This document shows, in pieces, positions 50,101 to 62,366 of a stretch of 64,000 bases of DNA. A model generated the notes under the pieces. That model ran no database searches. It saw only the letters and a program-made list of their open reading frames with translations, and had not been told where the DNA came from. The DNA is from Corella eumyota (lineage: Eukaryota; Chordata; Ascidiacea; Phlebobranchia; Corellidae). The position numbers and the translations under genes are program-made. The stretch lies in the NCBI GenBank assembly GCA_963082875.1, contig OY720097.1:16438501-16502500 (forward strand), given 5' to 3'. The first letter of the stretch is position 1; each line of letters opens with the position of its first letter.

Positions 50101-53100
50101 CTGTCTTTTAATGTTTGTAATGCTTCTTTTCCACGGTTTATATCTTCTTCGTTAACATTTTCCTTTACTGCTATTTCCAACTGATCCTCTAGTAGTTGTA
50201 TTGTTGTAAGTGGGGAATTCGGTTGGTTTGCAATTTCAGTTAATCTTTTTAATTCAGCGGCTACACCTTCTTTCTATAGTAAATATTATACCGTTCACAA
50301 TTTTTTTATGACATGTGTTTTTTATATTTTAACTTCACCTTTGACAATTTGCCTTTCAGTGCATTAAGTGCATTTTTTCCGGATTTGATTAACTCTGGAT
50401 TTGCGTTAACGTTGTTAGCTAGTCGTATTTGATCTTCCAGTAACTGTACTGTGTCACTGGAGGGATCTGGTTGCTTAGCAATAGTAGTTAGCCTTTCCAA
50501 CTCGTTTTCAATTTGCCTTATCTATTAATGTATAAATTTAATACTTATCAAACCAAAATAGAAAAAATGCAATGCTTACCTGGTCAAGTTTTTTTTCTAA
50601 CGAGTCTAGTGCTTCCTTTGCCTTGTTTATATCATCAGAATCAATTTCTTCAGTTTCTGCCAAGTGTATTTGTTTTTGTAATAATTCAAGGGTAGATTTA
50701 GATGCAGTTGGAAGGTTTGCTGATGCAGTAGCTTTTCTTAGATCGTCAAGTACGGTAGCTTTCTAAAAAATAGGTATAGCAATTTACTTTTTACGCTTTA
50801 CTTACAAAAATGAAATAAAAGATTTTACGTGCTGATCTTTCTTTTTCAAAACTTCAAGAATTTGTCGACCTCTAGCAATATCAGCATCTTTAACTTTAGA
50901 TTTGTTAGCAAGTATTAACTGGTCTTCTAATAATTGTACGATGTTAGACGGTGGATTTGGAGATTCGCCCAGCTGTATAAGTCTCAATAACTCTTCAGAT
51001 ACTTTTGCTCTCTAAAAATATCAACAGAAGAAATTATAAAAGTCTGTTGATTATTATTAAAATAATTGTTTTTATTTTTTCTGAAGATGAATTGTTTACC
51101 TCGGCTTTGGTTTTTCGAATTCCATCTGCTACGTCTCTTCCATTGTCTATGTCTTTATCATTGACCTCTAGTTGTTCAGAAATGTCTAATTGGTTTTCTA
51201 ATAATAACAAAGTAGATTCTGATGAAGGCGATTTTCGAGCCAAAGCTGTCAATCTTTTTAACTCTTTAGCCGCGATTTTTCTCTTTTTCCGATTTTCTTC
51301 CTCTTGAATCTATAAAAATTCAATTTTAATTTGTATGACCATTCTATAACTTTATTCATTTGCATTTTGTTTAAATAATTTTAAGTTGCAAATCACGACA
51401 AAAAACGGAACAACACAGCAACAAAATGGACAAAACTAGAGGGTTTTTACAACTTATTTTCTTATTTTAAAACTTATTTTTTTGCCTATTTAAACGTACA
51501 GCCTACCTCTGCTGGTGATCTACCACGGCGAATTTGTAATCTTCTGAGATAAATAAAACCGATACCAAATATCACAATAAAAGTGCAAATCCCCGCAACA
51601 GCAGCTATGGTCGGGTCTACAACTGATTTTGTGCATTCAACGATTTGAGTTGGATAAATAGGAATCTTGGTAATAATTTCTTCTGTGATTTCACCTGTTA
51701 CCTTTTATAATAAGTTTCAACATTAAACAGTAAATAGGTAAAATAAAAAAATGACTGTACCGGGTTGTAGGGTTCAATTGAAGCAGTGCAAATATCTTTG
51801 AATAATATTGATTGAAAATCAAAGGTTTGAAGATCTGTATTTTCGTTAAACTTGTACACGTTTCTACTGTTTGGGTCAGTGGCAAGTTTGTTCAAAGTTT
51901 CTATTGATACATTTTCGTCCAATCCGATTGCTAGAATGGCTATTTTGGAATCGGCAGCCTGTTAAATTTTTTAGGCATAAGGGTACATAAAACATTTACA
52001 ATTTAAAGAAGGCTTGAATTTTGTTCAAGTAAGTTCTTACTAATCTTATAGCAGCATCTACATCTTTTCTCGTTTCGCTATTTGTAACGATTAGAAGAAC
52101 ACGTGCTACTTCTTCTAATTTACGTCCACCTTCGGCTTCATTAAATTCGTTTTGGACAATATCATAAAGTGCCCAGTCCAGATTAGATTCGTCTAAAAAA
52201 TAGCTATGAATTTTTTTTTGTTTTGCTACTCAAGTAGTGTTTTTTATCCCCTAAAGGCTTGTCGTTTTATTTAACCTAAAGGCTTGTAATTTGTAATTAT
52301 TTTACAAATAAAATTATTTAAATTAAGTACTGGTTCCTGGCTGAGTAACAGAGTCAATGACAGAAATCAATTGAATAAGAGTTTCGGGTGAATCTTTAAA
52401 GTGTAAGTAAGCCTTGTGTTCATTTGCAAATACAGAAAAACCAAAATGAACCCGCGTAAAATGGAATCGACTTGCAATCCATTTAATGCTTTCTTTGTTT
52501 GAGATAAATTGGTTTTTAGTAACAGCGTTTGAAGCGTCCAGAAGAAACCAGAGATCAATTTTCTTGTTACAACCTAACGATAAATAGGTTTAAACTAGCC
52601 TAAGCAAAACACCTTTTTTTGGTAAAAGTACATAGGTTCTTTATGCATAACTTACGAAAACGGCCCTGTAAAATGGATATTTGTGTCATATAATTAATTG
52701 TGTTATTTCCCACGTGATAAATTTCGGACCAAATTTGGGCTTGGTGATCTAATGCGACCGGAACTCCAAGTCGACCAAGTTTTATTTCCAAGTAAAGTCG
52801 AGCTGCAATACCAGATTTAAATGGCTCACTAAATAAACATGTTTAAGATTTATAGCCTAATTGCTCCGTTAAATTTTAAATACTAATATTTGGTTAATTT
52901 CAATTCTTTGAAAATTTACGTATGTAGTCTGCATAAACTGTTTTAGTTATGTTTTATTTTATCATACCTATAGTTTGTATTGCAGAAATAACATGTAGTG
53001 TTAAAATACTCTTGTATTTGTGGTAAACATGTATCGGAGGTATCACCCAATTGCTCAAAGTTATACAACTCGTTATGAATAGCGAGAGAAATCTATAAGA

Positions 53101-53499
53101 AATAGGTTTTTGTAAAACTAAATTGTTGAGTATTTTGTTAAAGTTTAGTTTTTATCTAATAAAAAAAGGTTTGCCCACATTCCAAATCCCTCCTTTAAAA
53201 TTAAAATTATCTTTGATGTCTCCATAATGTGTTTCAGCATAAGCTAATCTTTCCAAAAAATGAAAATCGTTTATAAAGTCAAAATAGTAATCGATTTTGT
53301 TGACGACAGTTAAAACCACTTCTTCTCCCGTCGTTCCAACTTGTAACGTCACATCTTCTGTGCTAAAAGCATGGTTAATAAACTATTTTTAACTTGAAAA
53401 ATGAAATTTTACAGCACACGTTAACTTACCTTACCTACATACAGTTAATGATTTAAAGCAACATCCAAGCAGAAACACATAAATTAAAATATTCTTCAT
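47122..53499 (-). CDS. vWA transmembrane protein with tandem helical repeats and dynein-stalk-like tail
   Basis: Twenty-one exons, 1374 residues. Exons: 53499-53435, 53362-53179, 53092-52968, 52828-52656, 52573-52331, 52192-52041, 51958-51761, 51701-51507, 51309-51100, then repeats 51011-50829, 50762-50580, 50521-50339, 50273-50091, 50024-49842, 49766-49584, 49140-48958, 48873-48691, 48594-48409, then 48264-48020, 47909-47471, 47367-47122. Order: signal peptide (NILIYVFLLGCCF); Cys-containing ectodomain with AYAETHYG and GGIW; von Willebrand A domain (residues about 185-355; IDLWFLLDASNAV); transmembrane helix at about 411-432; ten repeats of about 61 residues (446-1065); helical linker; C-terminal segment from EIHSYSSPPELIKK through LLLGE, SWKQ and FFAWV that follows the dynein microtubule-binding domain. 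The MIDAS is degenerate (DASNA, not DxSxS). An alternative end splices at 47182 to 47047-47006. I know no named orthologue. Confidence 0.82.
48409..51309 (-). repeat. Ten-exon array coding 61-residue repeats
   Basis: Ten consecutive exons of the vWA gene, eight of exactly 183 bp (the first 210, the last 186), each encode one repeat and all start and end in phase 0. The consensus is roughly K..V..EL.RLT..A..P, then T..LLE.QL.LA...V, then DI..GK.AL..LK.K. It reads as a two- or three-helix unit. Introns between them are about 60-90 bp except one of 443 bp (49141-49583). Confidence 0.9.
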
Positions 53500-54052
53500 C
53501 GAAACTGTGTTATTAAAGTTGTGGGCATTTACGACGTATGCTTTTATGAGAGTTAATACAAACTAATGAGATTTTTACAAGTTGTGCCACAGTAAGTTAA
53601 TTTTTTAAAAACAAATAAGATGTTCAAAATTTTTACAGTGACGTAATAATAATAATAATTGAATTCTAGCTCCATCTACTTGTATTATATAGATATTCAT
53701 TTTTCACTATGGGGCGCTCGTGTTTTTCGAAAAGCTCCACATGACTTTGGGTTAAGACAGTTCTATGAATACTTGCGGTTCGCTTGTGGATGAAAAGCGT
53801 TGCTGTTTTAACTATTATTTATCGTTTTGTGAAACGAAATCTATATATTTAAATGGTCTGTACAACAAAAAATTATATTTCACTTTTCAAAGTCAGGCAG
53901 TAGTAGGTAGACTAAACTAAATTTATTTTTCAAATTGTAAGACGTTTGTCTTAATTTGTATAGCAAAGTCAAATTCAGATAGTATATTATAATTATTTAA
54001 ACATATTTTTTTTTTCAGTGGTTTTGTATATAAATAAATTAACTGTAAAACT
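53500..54052. promoter_or_regulatory. Divergent upstream region vWA gene / NOMO
   Basis: About 550 bp between two starts. A long poly-T plus CAG acceptor at about 54018 precedes the NOMO ATG by some 35 nt without a clear upstream donor. Otherwise no feature recognised. Confidence 0.4.
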
Positions 54053-57000
54053 ATGAAGTCTTTTTATATTATTTCGGTATTTGTTTTTGGACTTTACATT
54101 GGTGAAATTAATTCTGAAGATGCAGGAATTTTGGGATGTGGTGGTTTTGTAAAATCAGATGTTTCTCTTGACTTCTCAAAAATTGAGGTAATTTTTAACA
54201 TTTTTGTATTGCATAGTTATCACATGAATGTGTGTAATTTTACTTTAAAACTAAAAAGTATAGGCTATTCCTTTTTACAATTTGTCAAAGGTGTGAGTTG
54301 ATTGTACAACGGACAACTATATGATGTTATTGACTAGTTAAATTTAGCACACTTAAATTATCATTTACCTTTTAAATATAATAAAATTCTCGGTCGTCAT
54401 CAACTGGTTTGTTATTAAAACATTTTCGTCAACTTAAGGTTCAACTTTTCACTAAAGAAGGAATGTTAAAATATCAAACTGAATGCGCTCCCAATAATGG
54501 TTACTACATGGTGCCTTTTGTAGACAAGGTAATAAATAAGAGTGTAAATTTTTTTTTTTAAAAAGGGGACTGATTATTAAAAAAAAATTTAATATTTTAG
54601 GGGGATTTTATTTTAAAAGTTTCACCTCCAAAAGGCTGGTTATTTGGTGAGTTTAAAATAATGATTTAAGGTACTTAGATAACTAGATTAAATTGATTCT
54701 GAATAATATTAAAATTTTTGGCTTTGTGTACTAGATCCAATGTCAGTAGACTTACATGTTGATGGTGTTAATGATGACTGCACAAAAGGAAAAGATATCA
54801 ACTTCTTGTTTAAAGGTTTTACTCTATCTGGTCAGGTAAATCAGACGTTTTAAATAAGCTTGACATATCTGGACTATTACATTAAATTTTTTCGTTGCAA
54901 TAAATGTTCATAAATAACTTGCAGGTGTCAAGCCAAGGTGGTAGTTCTGGCCCAGAAGGAGTAACATTGGAACTAAAAACATCAGGAAAACTTGTGTCGA
55001 AAACAACCTCAATAAAAACTGGATCTTATGAGTTTAATGGAGTTCCAACTGGGGATTATGAAATAGTTGCTTCTCATGAAAGCTATACATTTAAGAATGT
55101 GAGAATATAATCTAATTTTATTTTTAATTACATATTTAGCATTTAAAGCAATAAAATTAAGTTGTGAAAATAAATAATAATTACAGTGTGATAAACCGTT
55201 GATAAATTTTCTGCAGAATAAAGTTAATATTAAAGTTACAAATGGAAATGCACAATGTAAAGAAAATATTGTAGTGTCGGGTTATGATGTGCATGGCCAT
55301 GTAACTGCACAGTCCCTACCAGTTGCTGGTGTACATTTATTACTCTTCTCTAAAGATGACCTTGCCTCTTATAAGGTAAAAAGAAACACCAATGTTCTTT
55401 CACAATTTTTTTTTGAAATAATGATTTTTTATATATAGGCTATATTATACATATATAAATTTTTGTGCAAAAATTTTTGATATTAAAAACTGTTTGAAAT
55501 TATATAACTTTATTTTAGATAACCGGTTGTTCAACCACACGTCCAGCCAATTCAGGTGATGTTAAGTCAACCGAGTACCCCAACTTTGTATGTTTGACTA
55601 CATCAGCTGCTGATGGAAAATATACTTTTCCCAGTTTACCTCCATCACAATATCTTATTATTCCATTTCATAGGGGAGAGAGAATACAGTAAGTATTGTT
55701 AATAATTCGATGTTTGAATTTTAGTATTTAGCAATAATAAAAAGAGCTACAGCTATTTTATTTTGCTATTATTGCAGTTGAACTATGGTATTTAGAATTT
55801 GTCATTTTAACTGATAAAATGGGATTTTAAAATTTTTTATATTTATCTATTAGGTATTGTGCAATAAAAATTCATTTTTATTTCTTGTACTAGGTTTGAT
55901 GTGGAGCCACAATCTTTAAAGTTTGTTGTTGAAAATAGCAGAATCAACCAGGATACTGGGTTTAAGGTCACTGGGTTTTCTGTACAAGGAAAAATTTTAA
56001 ATTCAAAGGATGGACAACCTGTAGAAGGTTTAAATGTTTTTAAATAAAATTTTTTTTAATGTTTTAAGTGCATTATTGTATAGCCCAATCTATACTGCTA
56101 AAAAGTTAAAACTTGCATTAGATGCTGTAAAATATTATTTTAAGTTTTTAATAATTATTAACAAATTGTAATGTGTAATTCTAGGTGCTGAGGTATTTAT
56201 AGACAGCAAGTTACAGGACACAACAGATAACAAGGGATATTACACACTAAAACATATGCACGATGGGATGTATAACGTTGCTGTTAAAAAGCAAGACATG
56301 GAATTCCCAATTACTAAGGTAAACATATTTTTTAACACAAATTTTAAGTCGCAAATTTAATAAGGGGATTATTTTTAAATGCTAATAAAAAAGAAAATTA
56401 TTTTGTTCTAAAATTAATAATTTTTTGTAGACTAGAGTTGGACCTGACACTCCAATTTTACCAATCATAATTGCTGACAAGTTTTCAATGTGTGGTGTCA
56501 TCAATGTTGCAGAAGCACCAAGCACCAGTTTCAAGTTAAATAAAGTTCAAGTCCAGGTAGTTGATTCCAAGGGTGATGTCATAAAAATGAATCTAAATAA
56601 CGAAGGAGAATTTTGTTTCATGGTCCAACCAGGTAAATAAAATTGTTTAATTAATTAAAAGATGTTTTCTGCATTGTTTTTATAAAAAAGAACTTTTTTA
56701 ATAGGAAAATACAATGTGAAACCAATATTATCAAAATCTATGGAAGAAAGTGGTCTTGTTTTAAATCCCAACTTGTTAGAGGTAAGGTATTGACTTTTTC
56801 ATTCATGTCATTACTTTTATTTCATAAACTAAATGTTTTACGTATTTTTTATTACTAAAATTATCTTTTTTAGTATTGAATAATTTGTGTATGCTTTATA
56901 TTAACCCCCTTTAAAATGGGGTTTGATGTATTTATACCTATTTGCTTCGAGATTTTATTAAACCTTTTGTATATTTTAATAGGTCACAGTAGCAAGCACA

Positions 57001-60000
57001 CCGGTCAAATCTCTAACCTTTACTCAATACAGAGCTTCATTTAAAGTTGGTTTAACTTGCATACATGTATGTGAGGAAGTTGTATTAGAACTCGTTTCAA
57101 ATCAAGCTGGAAGAAAAACCTTAAAACAAAAAGTTACCTCAACAAAAAATTCAACTCATGCAACATTCAGGTTTTTATTTTATTGTTTATGGTTTTCGAA
57201 GAAAAAATTATGTTTTGATAATATACTGATGTCCACTTTAGAATTAGCGGTTGCATAATAAACTTTCTAGCTTCTTATTATTGTTATATCTCATATATTT
57301 TCCTTTTTTTTTACAGTGATGTTCTACCTGGTGAATACAGCATAAAAGCATCCCATAACGACTGGTGTTGGGTCAGTGAAAGTATTAAAGTAAACATGGA
57401 AGGCAAACAGCAAGAAACTGTCCCTCAACTTGCCAAATTTCAACAATCTGGATTTGTTTTGGTCTGCTCTATATCTCATGATATTGAAATGGTAACAAAT
57501 TTATTATATTCTACACAGTAAGAGTAATTCATGTATATTTAATTACTAAATAACCTAATTTTAGATACAACTTTACCTCTCAGTTAAGTAGGTGTTAATT
57601 TATTATTTTTGTAATGAAAATTAGGTGATACATCATGCTGGTGAAATGGTGGACACATTTTCCCTAAAAAAGGGTCGCAATCGATTGTGTTTATCTCTTC
57701 TCGGTGAATACCAACTCGAACCACGATCTTGTCATAAATTTGATGCCAACGTTCCACTAACTTATAATACTGCTCACCCCAAACCTATCACTTTACATGC
57801 TGTAGCACATGAGGCTGTAATCACCATGGAAACGGACAAAGATTTTAAACCTGACAAGGCCGAAGTTCAAGTTATGATTCAATCATCCAAAGGAAAATGT
57901 ATGTATTTTTTATTGCTTGTTATTAAAAAAAATTGTTTTTTCTAATTGAGTAAACTATGTTTAAAATTTTTGCACTCAATTGTTAATTGATATTTTTTTA
58001 GTAAACAAAGAATTTATGAAGCCTACTGATAAACAGGTAAATTTATTTGGTAAAAAAATAATTTAATTCAGAAGTTTGGATAATAAACACTTGCTACACC
58101 ACACATGGGGTCGTGGGTTTAATCCCCACTGATCTCTTGCTGTAGCGCACTTGAGTAAGGCGCTATAAACGGTATGATCTCCTGCTGAGCCAGCACTTAA
58201 TTAGCAGTATAATTACCGGGCAATTATAATCTATAATATCCCAAACTGCCACAGGCAACTCGAGACTGGGTCGGAGTAACTGATGTTACTCTATGTTTAA
58301 GTCGCGCATTCGACTTTCCCACATCGAGGATAAAGATATATACAAAAAAAAAAACTTAAATTTCTATTTTGTTTAATGTTGATAGATTGAAGGTGGCAAA
58401 ATTTTGTATAAATTATCGTTCTGGGCAGCAGATGGAGAAAAACTTGAGATCAAACCGGTTTCAAAAACTTTATTATTTGAACCTGAATCCACTACTGTTA
58501 CTATGCATGCAGGTTATTACCATTAATGTTTTGTGATATGCTTTATAACATAAAAAAAAAACAATCTCAAGATAATGTTAATTTTCAAATGTGGTAATAT
58601 AATTAAAGTTTTTTTCGTCTTTTATTCAATATTTAATACTTAGTTTCGCTGGTATACAAAGTTTTTACTTTTAGCGGAATGTTCATCGGAAATTGTGAGA
58701 TTTAAAGGAATAATTGGAAAGTTTATAGATGGTCAAATAACTCCACCTATTTCAAATATTGATATTACTATTAACACTGTTGGTGAAGAGGAGGTTTTGG
58801 AATTAAAAACTGACAAATATGGACGATACCGGTAAACATTTTTTATACAAAATTATCAAAAATGAATTATGTTTTTTTACGGAAATTGTGTTAAAACTTT
58901 TTATTATATCTATTTAAAACTTTTTATTTTTGCATATTTTAGAGTTGGGCCATTATATCCTAATAGAGAATACAAAATTGCAGCCAGCATGGAAGATTAT
59001 GCAATGTCTCCTGTTCCAAATAAGGAAGGTCATTTTCTTGCCAAAAAACTTAGCAAGCTTGTGTTCAAGGTAGACATTATGTTTTATATTACAAAAAAAG
59101 AAAAAATCTTTAATAGAAAATTTAACATAAAGTTCTATTTTTATATTGTTAAATTTTTCCAAACTCTAGATAACTCTTGAGGAAAGCAACTTACCTCTAT
59201 CTGGGGTGTTGTTAAGTATAAGCGGTGGTGATTATAGAAGCAACAACTTAACCGAAAGCAATGGGATGCTTACACTTTCTAAACTGGTATGTCTGACTAA
59301 ATTTTATACCAATCTTAAATGTACTGAACTTATGATATAATAAATTTAATTTTAATAGTTTTGGTTTAATGTGTTTGTTTTTTTAGGAACCAGGTCAATA
59401 TTACTTTAAAGCAATGATGAAAGAATATCAATTTACTCCACCTTCACAGGTATGCTTTTCACCTAAATATTAGTTAATTTTTGTTTAATAATTTTAAAAA
59501 AATGTTATATTTGTTATTATATTAATAGGTGATTGAAATTATTGAAGGAGAAAAAACAGAAATAAATATTTTGGGAAGACGTGTTGCATTCAGGTTAGAC
59601 TCAAAATTTAAAAAATTTGTGTTAAATTTAAAAAGTTTTATTTTTCAAAAAATATAGAAGGATTTGAGATTAAAAATTATTTTTAGCGTATTTGGAAGTG
59701 TGACATCTCTTAACGGCGAACCTGAGCCAAAAATCTGGGTTCGATCACTGGCAAAAGCTGACAACAATGAGCAATGTAAAGGTCTTGGTGAAGAAGTTGC
59801 ATCCTCAAACGATGGAACATTTAGATTAAGAGGACTTCACCCTGGGTGTACTTATGACATCACAGTAAGAGACTCGGATAATTTGTTCAGTCGAGTTGAA
59901 CCCCCAAAAGTTGAGTTGTTGGCCATGGAACAGGATGTCCATAATGTGAGGTTCATTGCTTTTAGACAACTTACTGGGTTTGAGTTGTCCGGACGAGTGA

Positions 60001-60898
60001 TCACTGAGAATGAATTTTTGCCATTTATCAAGGTAAAATATAAATGTATTTGTAAAGGTAAATATCTTTTTTAAATGTTGATGCAGTTTTAAACATTTTT
60101 GTGCGAATTGTTGAAAGTTAACAACTTTATAACTATCAGTAAGCACTTTGGTAAAATTCTGTGAAATTTGAAATAAAAAAAATTTTCAACTATTTTTTAC
60201 TTTTTGATTTAATATTTTAGGTTGCTTTATATCCAGCTGGTGATTCTGCCTCTTCCACTCCAATACATACCTTAACTCTTACCAAAGCAACTCCTTTCTT
60301 TTACTTTCCCACCATACCTCGTGATGAAAAAGAATACAGAATTGTACTTGAAAGTACACTGGCAACTTCCATGTACGAGTATACGGGACCTGGAGCTAGT
60401 TTCTTCACCTCTGGACCTCACAAACATGTGACCTTGAGGTTCGAACCCAAGGTAAAAAAGTTACTTGTGAAACTTATTTATTTTATTTAATTTCATTATA
60501 TTATTTTTTTGCAAAATTTGTATGGTGATTTTTATACAGAATACTTTAAATTTTAACATGGCTTTTTCGAGTTTAGCTTTTGCTTAACGTTGATATTTGT
60601 ATTTAGTTGAAGCCGATTGTGCATGATACCACACAAGGTTCCTTATTAAGTCTTCCATTTACTTTGATTGTTATATTATTGGCTTACAACCATCAGCTGG
60701 TAAATATATTATTTCTAATCAACATAAAAATATAATATTTAAAATAAAATTACTAAGATTTAAAATATTTGGTCAAATTTTTATAGTTGTACATTTATTT
60801 ATGTTTAGGTTTTTAGTTATTTGCAACAAATGTTTCAATCTTTTACGAAGAAAGAACCGGAAAATAATCAAAAAACTAGTAGAAAATCAAAAAAATAA
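54053..60898 (+). CDS. NOMO1: Nodal modulator (NOMO)
   Basis: Twenty-five exons, first 54053-54187, last 60809-60898 (others include 54925-55098, 57625-57898, 59687-60032, 60221-60451); 1169 residues against about 1220 in human. NOMO is an ER membrane protein with a large lumenal part of Ig-like/carboxypeptidase-regulatory beta domains. It works with TMEM147 and nicalin in the multipass translocon and can modulate Nodal signalling. Signal peptide YIISVFVFGLYIGEINS; then ILGCGGFVKSDVSLDFSKIE as in other NOMOs. Repeated domain turns such as DGKYTFPSLPPSQYLI and NKGYYTLKHMHDGMYNV follow. A single helix near the C-terminus (LPFTLIVILLAYNH) precedes a short Lys-rich cytosolic tail. A SINE sits in intron 15 (58037-58385). 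Confidence 0.95.
58080..58355 (+). mobile_element. tRNA-derived SINE, copy 1 (NOMO intron 15)
   Basis: About 275 bp, closely similar to the reverse complement of 61989-62268. The B-box-like GGGTTTAATCCCCA is near its 5' end; the A-box part is lost or diverged. The body runs through a block rich in inverted TTAATT/AATTAT motifs and GATGTTACTCTATG and ends GATAAAGATATATAC plus an A-run of about 11. Same strand as NOMO. Confidence 0.8.
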
Positions 60899-62366
60899 AT
60901 CGCTAATTTTTATTTGGTGTTATTTATCAACATAAAGCACCTTGATAAGCTATGCAGTTAGTTTGTGATTAGGTTAAATTATATGAATTGATGATGAACA
61001 AATATTCTTTTTACTTAATAATTTTTTCAATGTATTCCAAAAAAATTAGTGTAAATTAATTTAGTATTTATTATGCATAAAAATTTTAATGAACATTTAC
61101 TGTCATAATGTTAAGTTTAGGCAATATAGTGTGTATTTTTGTGTGGTACTAAACCTTGGTAATACTATTCCAAAAAAAATTATCAGTGTAGTTATTTTGT
61201 GCTAATATTGTTTGTTTTATATGTTTGTGTATGTTTTATACAGATTTTTACTCCACTCTTTTTTTAACAATCATTAGAAACTCTTCACTTACTGTTCCAC
61301 TTAAAAACCCAGTTGTTGTTGCATTTAACATATTTGAAAAAGGTTTTGTGCTTTTGAAAATTGTTGTTTGTGAACTATGTTAATTTCTAAAAAATATAAA
61401 GTCTACTGTTGTTTGGAATATCCTGGAGCAAAAATACATCTAAGTAAAGCCAAATGGTTTATATTGGAAGATAAAAAGATATGAGTTTTGTATGCCTTAT
61501 TGTATATTATTACAGAAATGTTCAAGGTTAAAATTTCCACTGATTCTGTCGTGCCCTTGATTAAGGCTATGAAGGCGATTTGGAATCCAACTAAAAAAAA
61601 TAAATGAGTAGGGAAACTATAGTTAATTACATCCTAAAGTGTTAAGACAACCTAGCTAAGTTAAAAAGAAGTTTCTTTATTTGGAAAATTTTTAATCGAG
61701 GATAAACTTATTTACTAAAAATAAATAAAGTTAGTGAGCCGTATAATTTGTACACAAATTGTAAAAAATATTTAAATTTTTAACTGAAACGTGCTCACGA
61801 AAACAAAGTTTATATTAGAAGATAAAAAGTCAAGACGAAATCAAAATGGTAAAATATTTTAAAATCTATTTGTTAAATTAAAAAAAAATTATTGTTATAC
61901 ATAAATTGTGTTGTTTGTCTGTATTTGTACTGTATCTAAATCACTTTTTTGTTGCTTAATTTTGCAGACAGACAGACTGACTGGCAAAAATATATCTTTA
62001 TTCTTGATGTAGGAAAGTTGAATGCGCGACTTAAACATAGAGTAACATCAGTTACTCTGAACCAGTCTCGAGTTGCCAGTGGCAGTTCGGGATATTATAG
62101 ATTATAATTGCCCGATAATTAAGCTGCTGATTGAGGGCTGGCTCAGCAGGAGTTCATATCGTTTATAGCGCCTTACTCAAGGGTGCAACAGCAGGAGATC
62201 GGTGGGGGTTGAACCCACAACCTCATGTGTGGTGTAGCAAATGTTCTTACCACTACACCATGCTACCTTTCAGCCTTTACACTATGACTACGCTATAATT
62301 TTTATTACTGTTTTTTAATCAACAAATCGTAATGCAGTATTTTAGTTTTTTATATATTATGTGTAG
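60899..62366. other. NOMO downstream and FBF1 upstream sequence
   Basis: AT-rich. It contains the second SINE and two related short stretches near 61458 and 61808 (GTTTATATT[G/A]GAAGATAAAAAG). An ATG followed directly by a donor (61846, ATG then GTAAAA) could be an FBF1 first exon coding only Met, as in RPS4 and FAR paralogue 2. Confidence 0.4.
61989..62268 (-). mobile_element. tRNA-derived SINE, copy 2 (upstream/intron 1 of FBF1)
   Basis: On the minus strand it begins AGGTAGCATGGTGTAGTGG (A-box-like), then TGTGGGTTCAACCCCCACC (B box within a T-arm-like stem), a full tRNA-type head that copy 1 lacks. It ends GAATAAAGATATAT. It may belong to the SINE family already described from Ciona; no flanking target-site duplication is obvious. 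Confidence 0.82.

Noticed and set aside
58080-58160. Possible true tRNA gene
   Set aside because: Only a B-box-like arm is present and the sequence continues into a SINE body shared with 61989-62268; no cloverleaf.
59826-60146. Minus-strand ORF of 106 residues
   Set aside because: Antisense to the well-supported NOMO exon 22.
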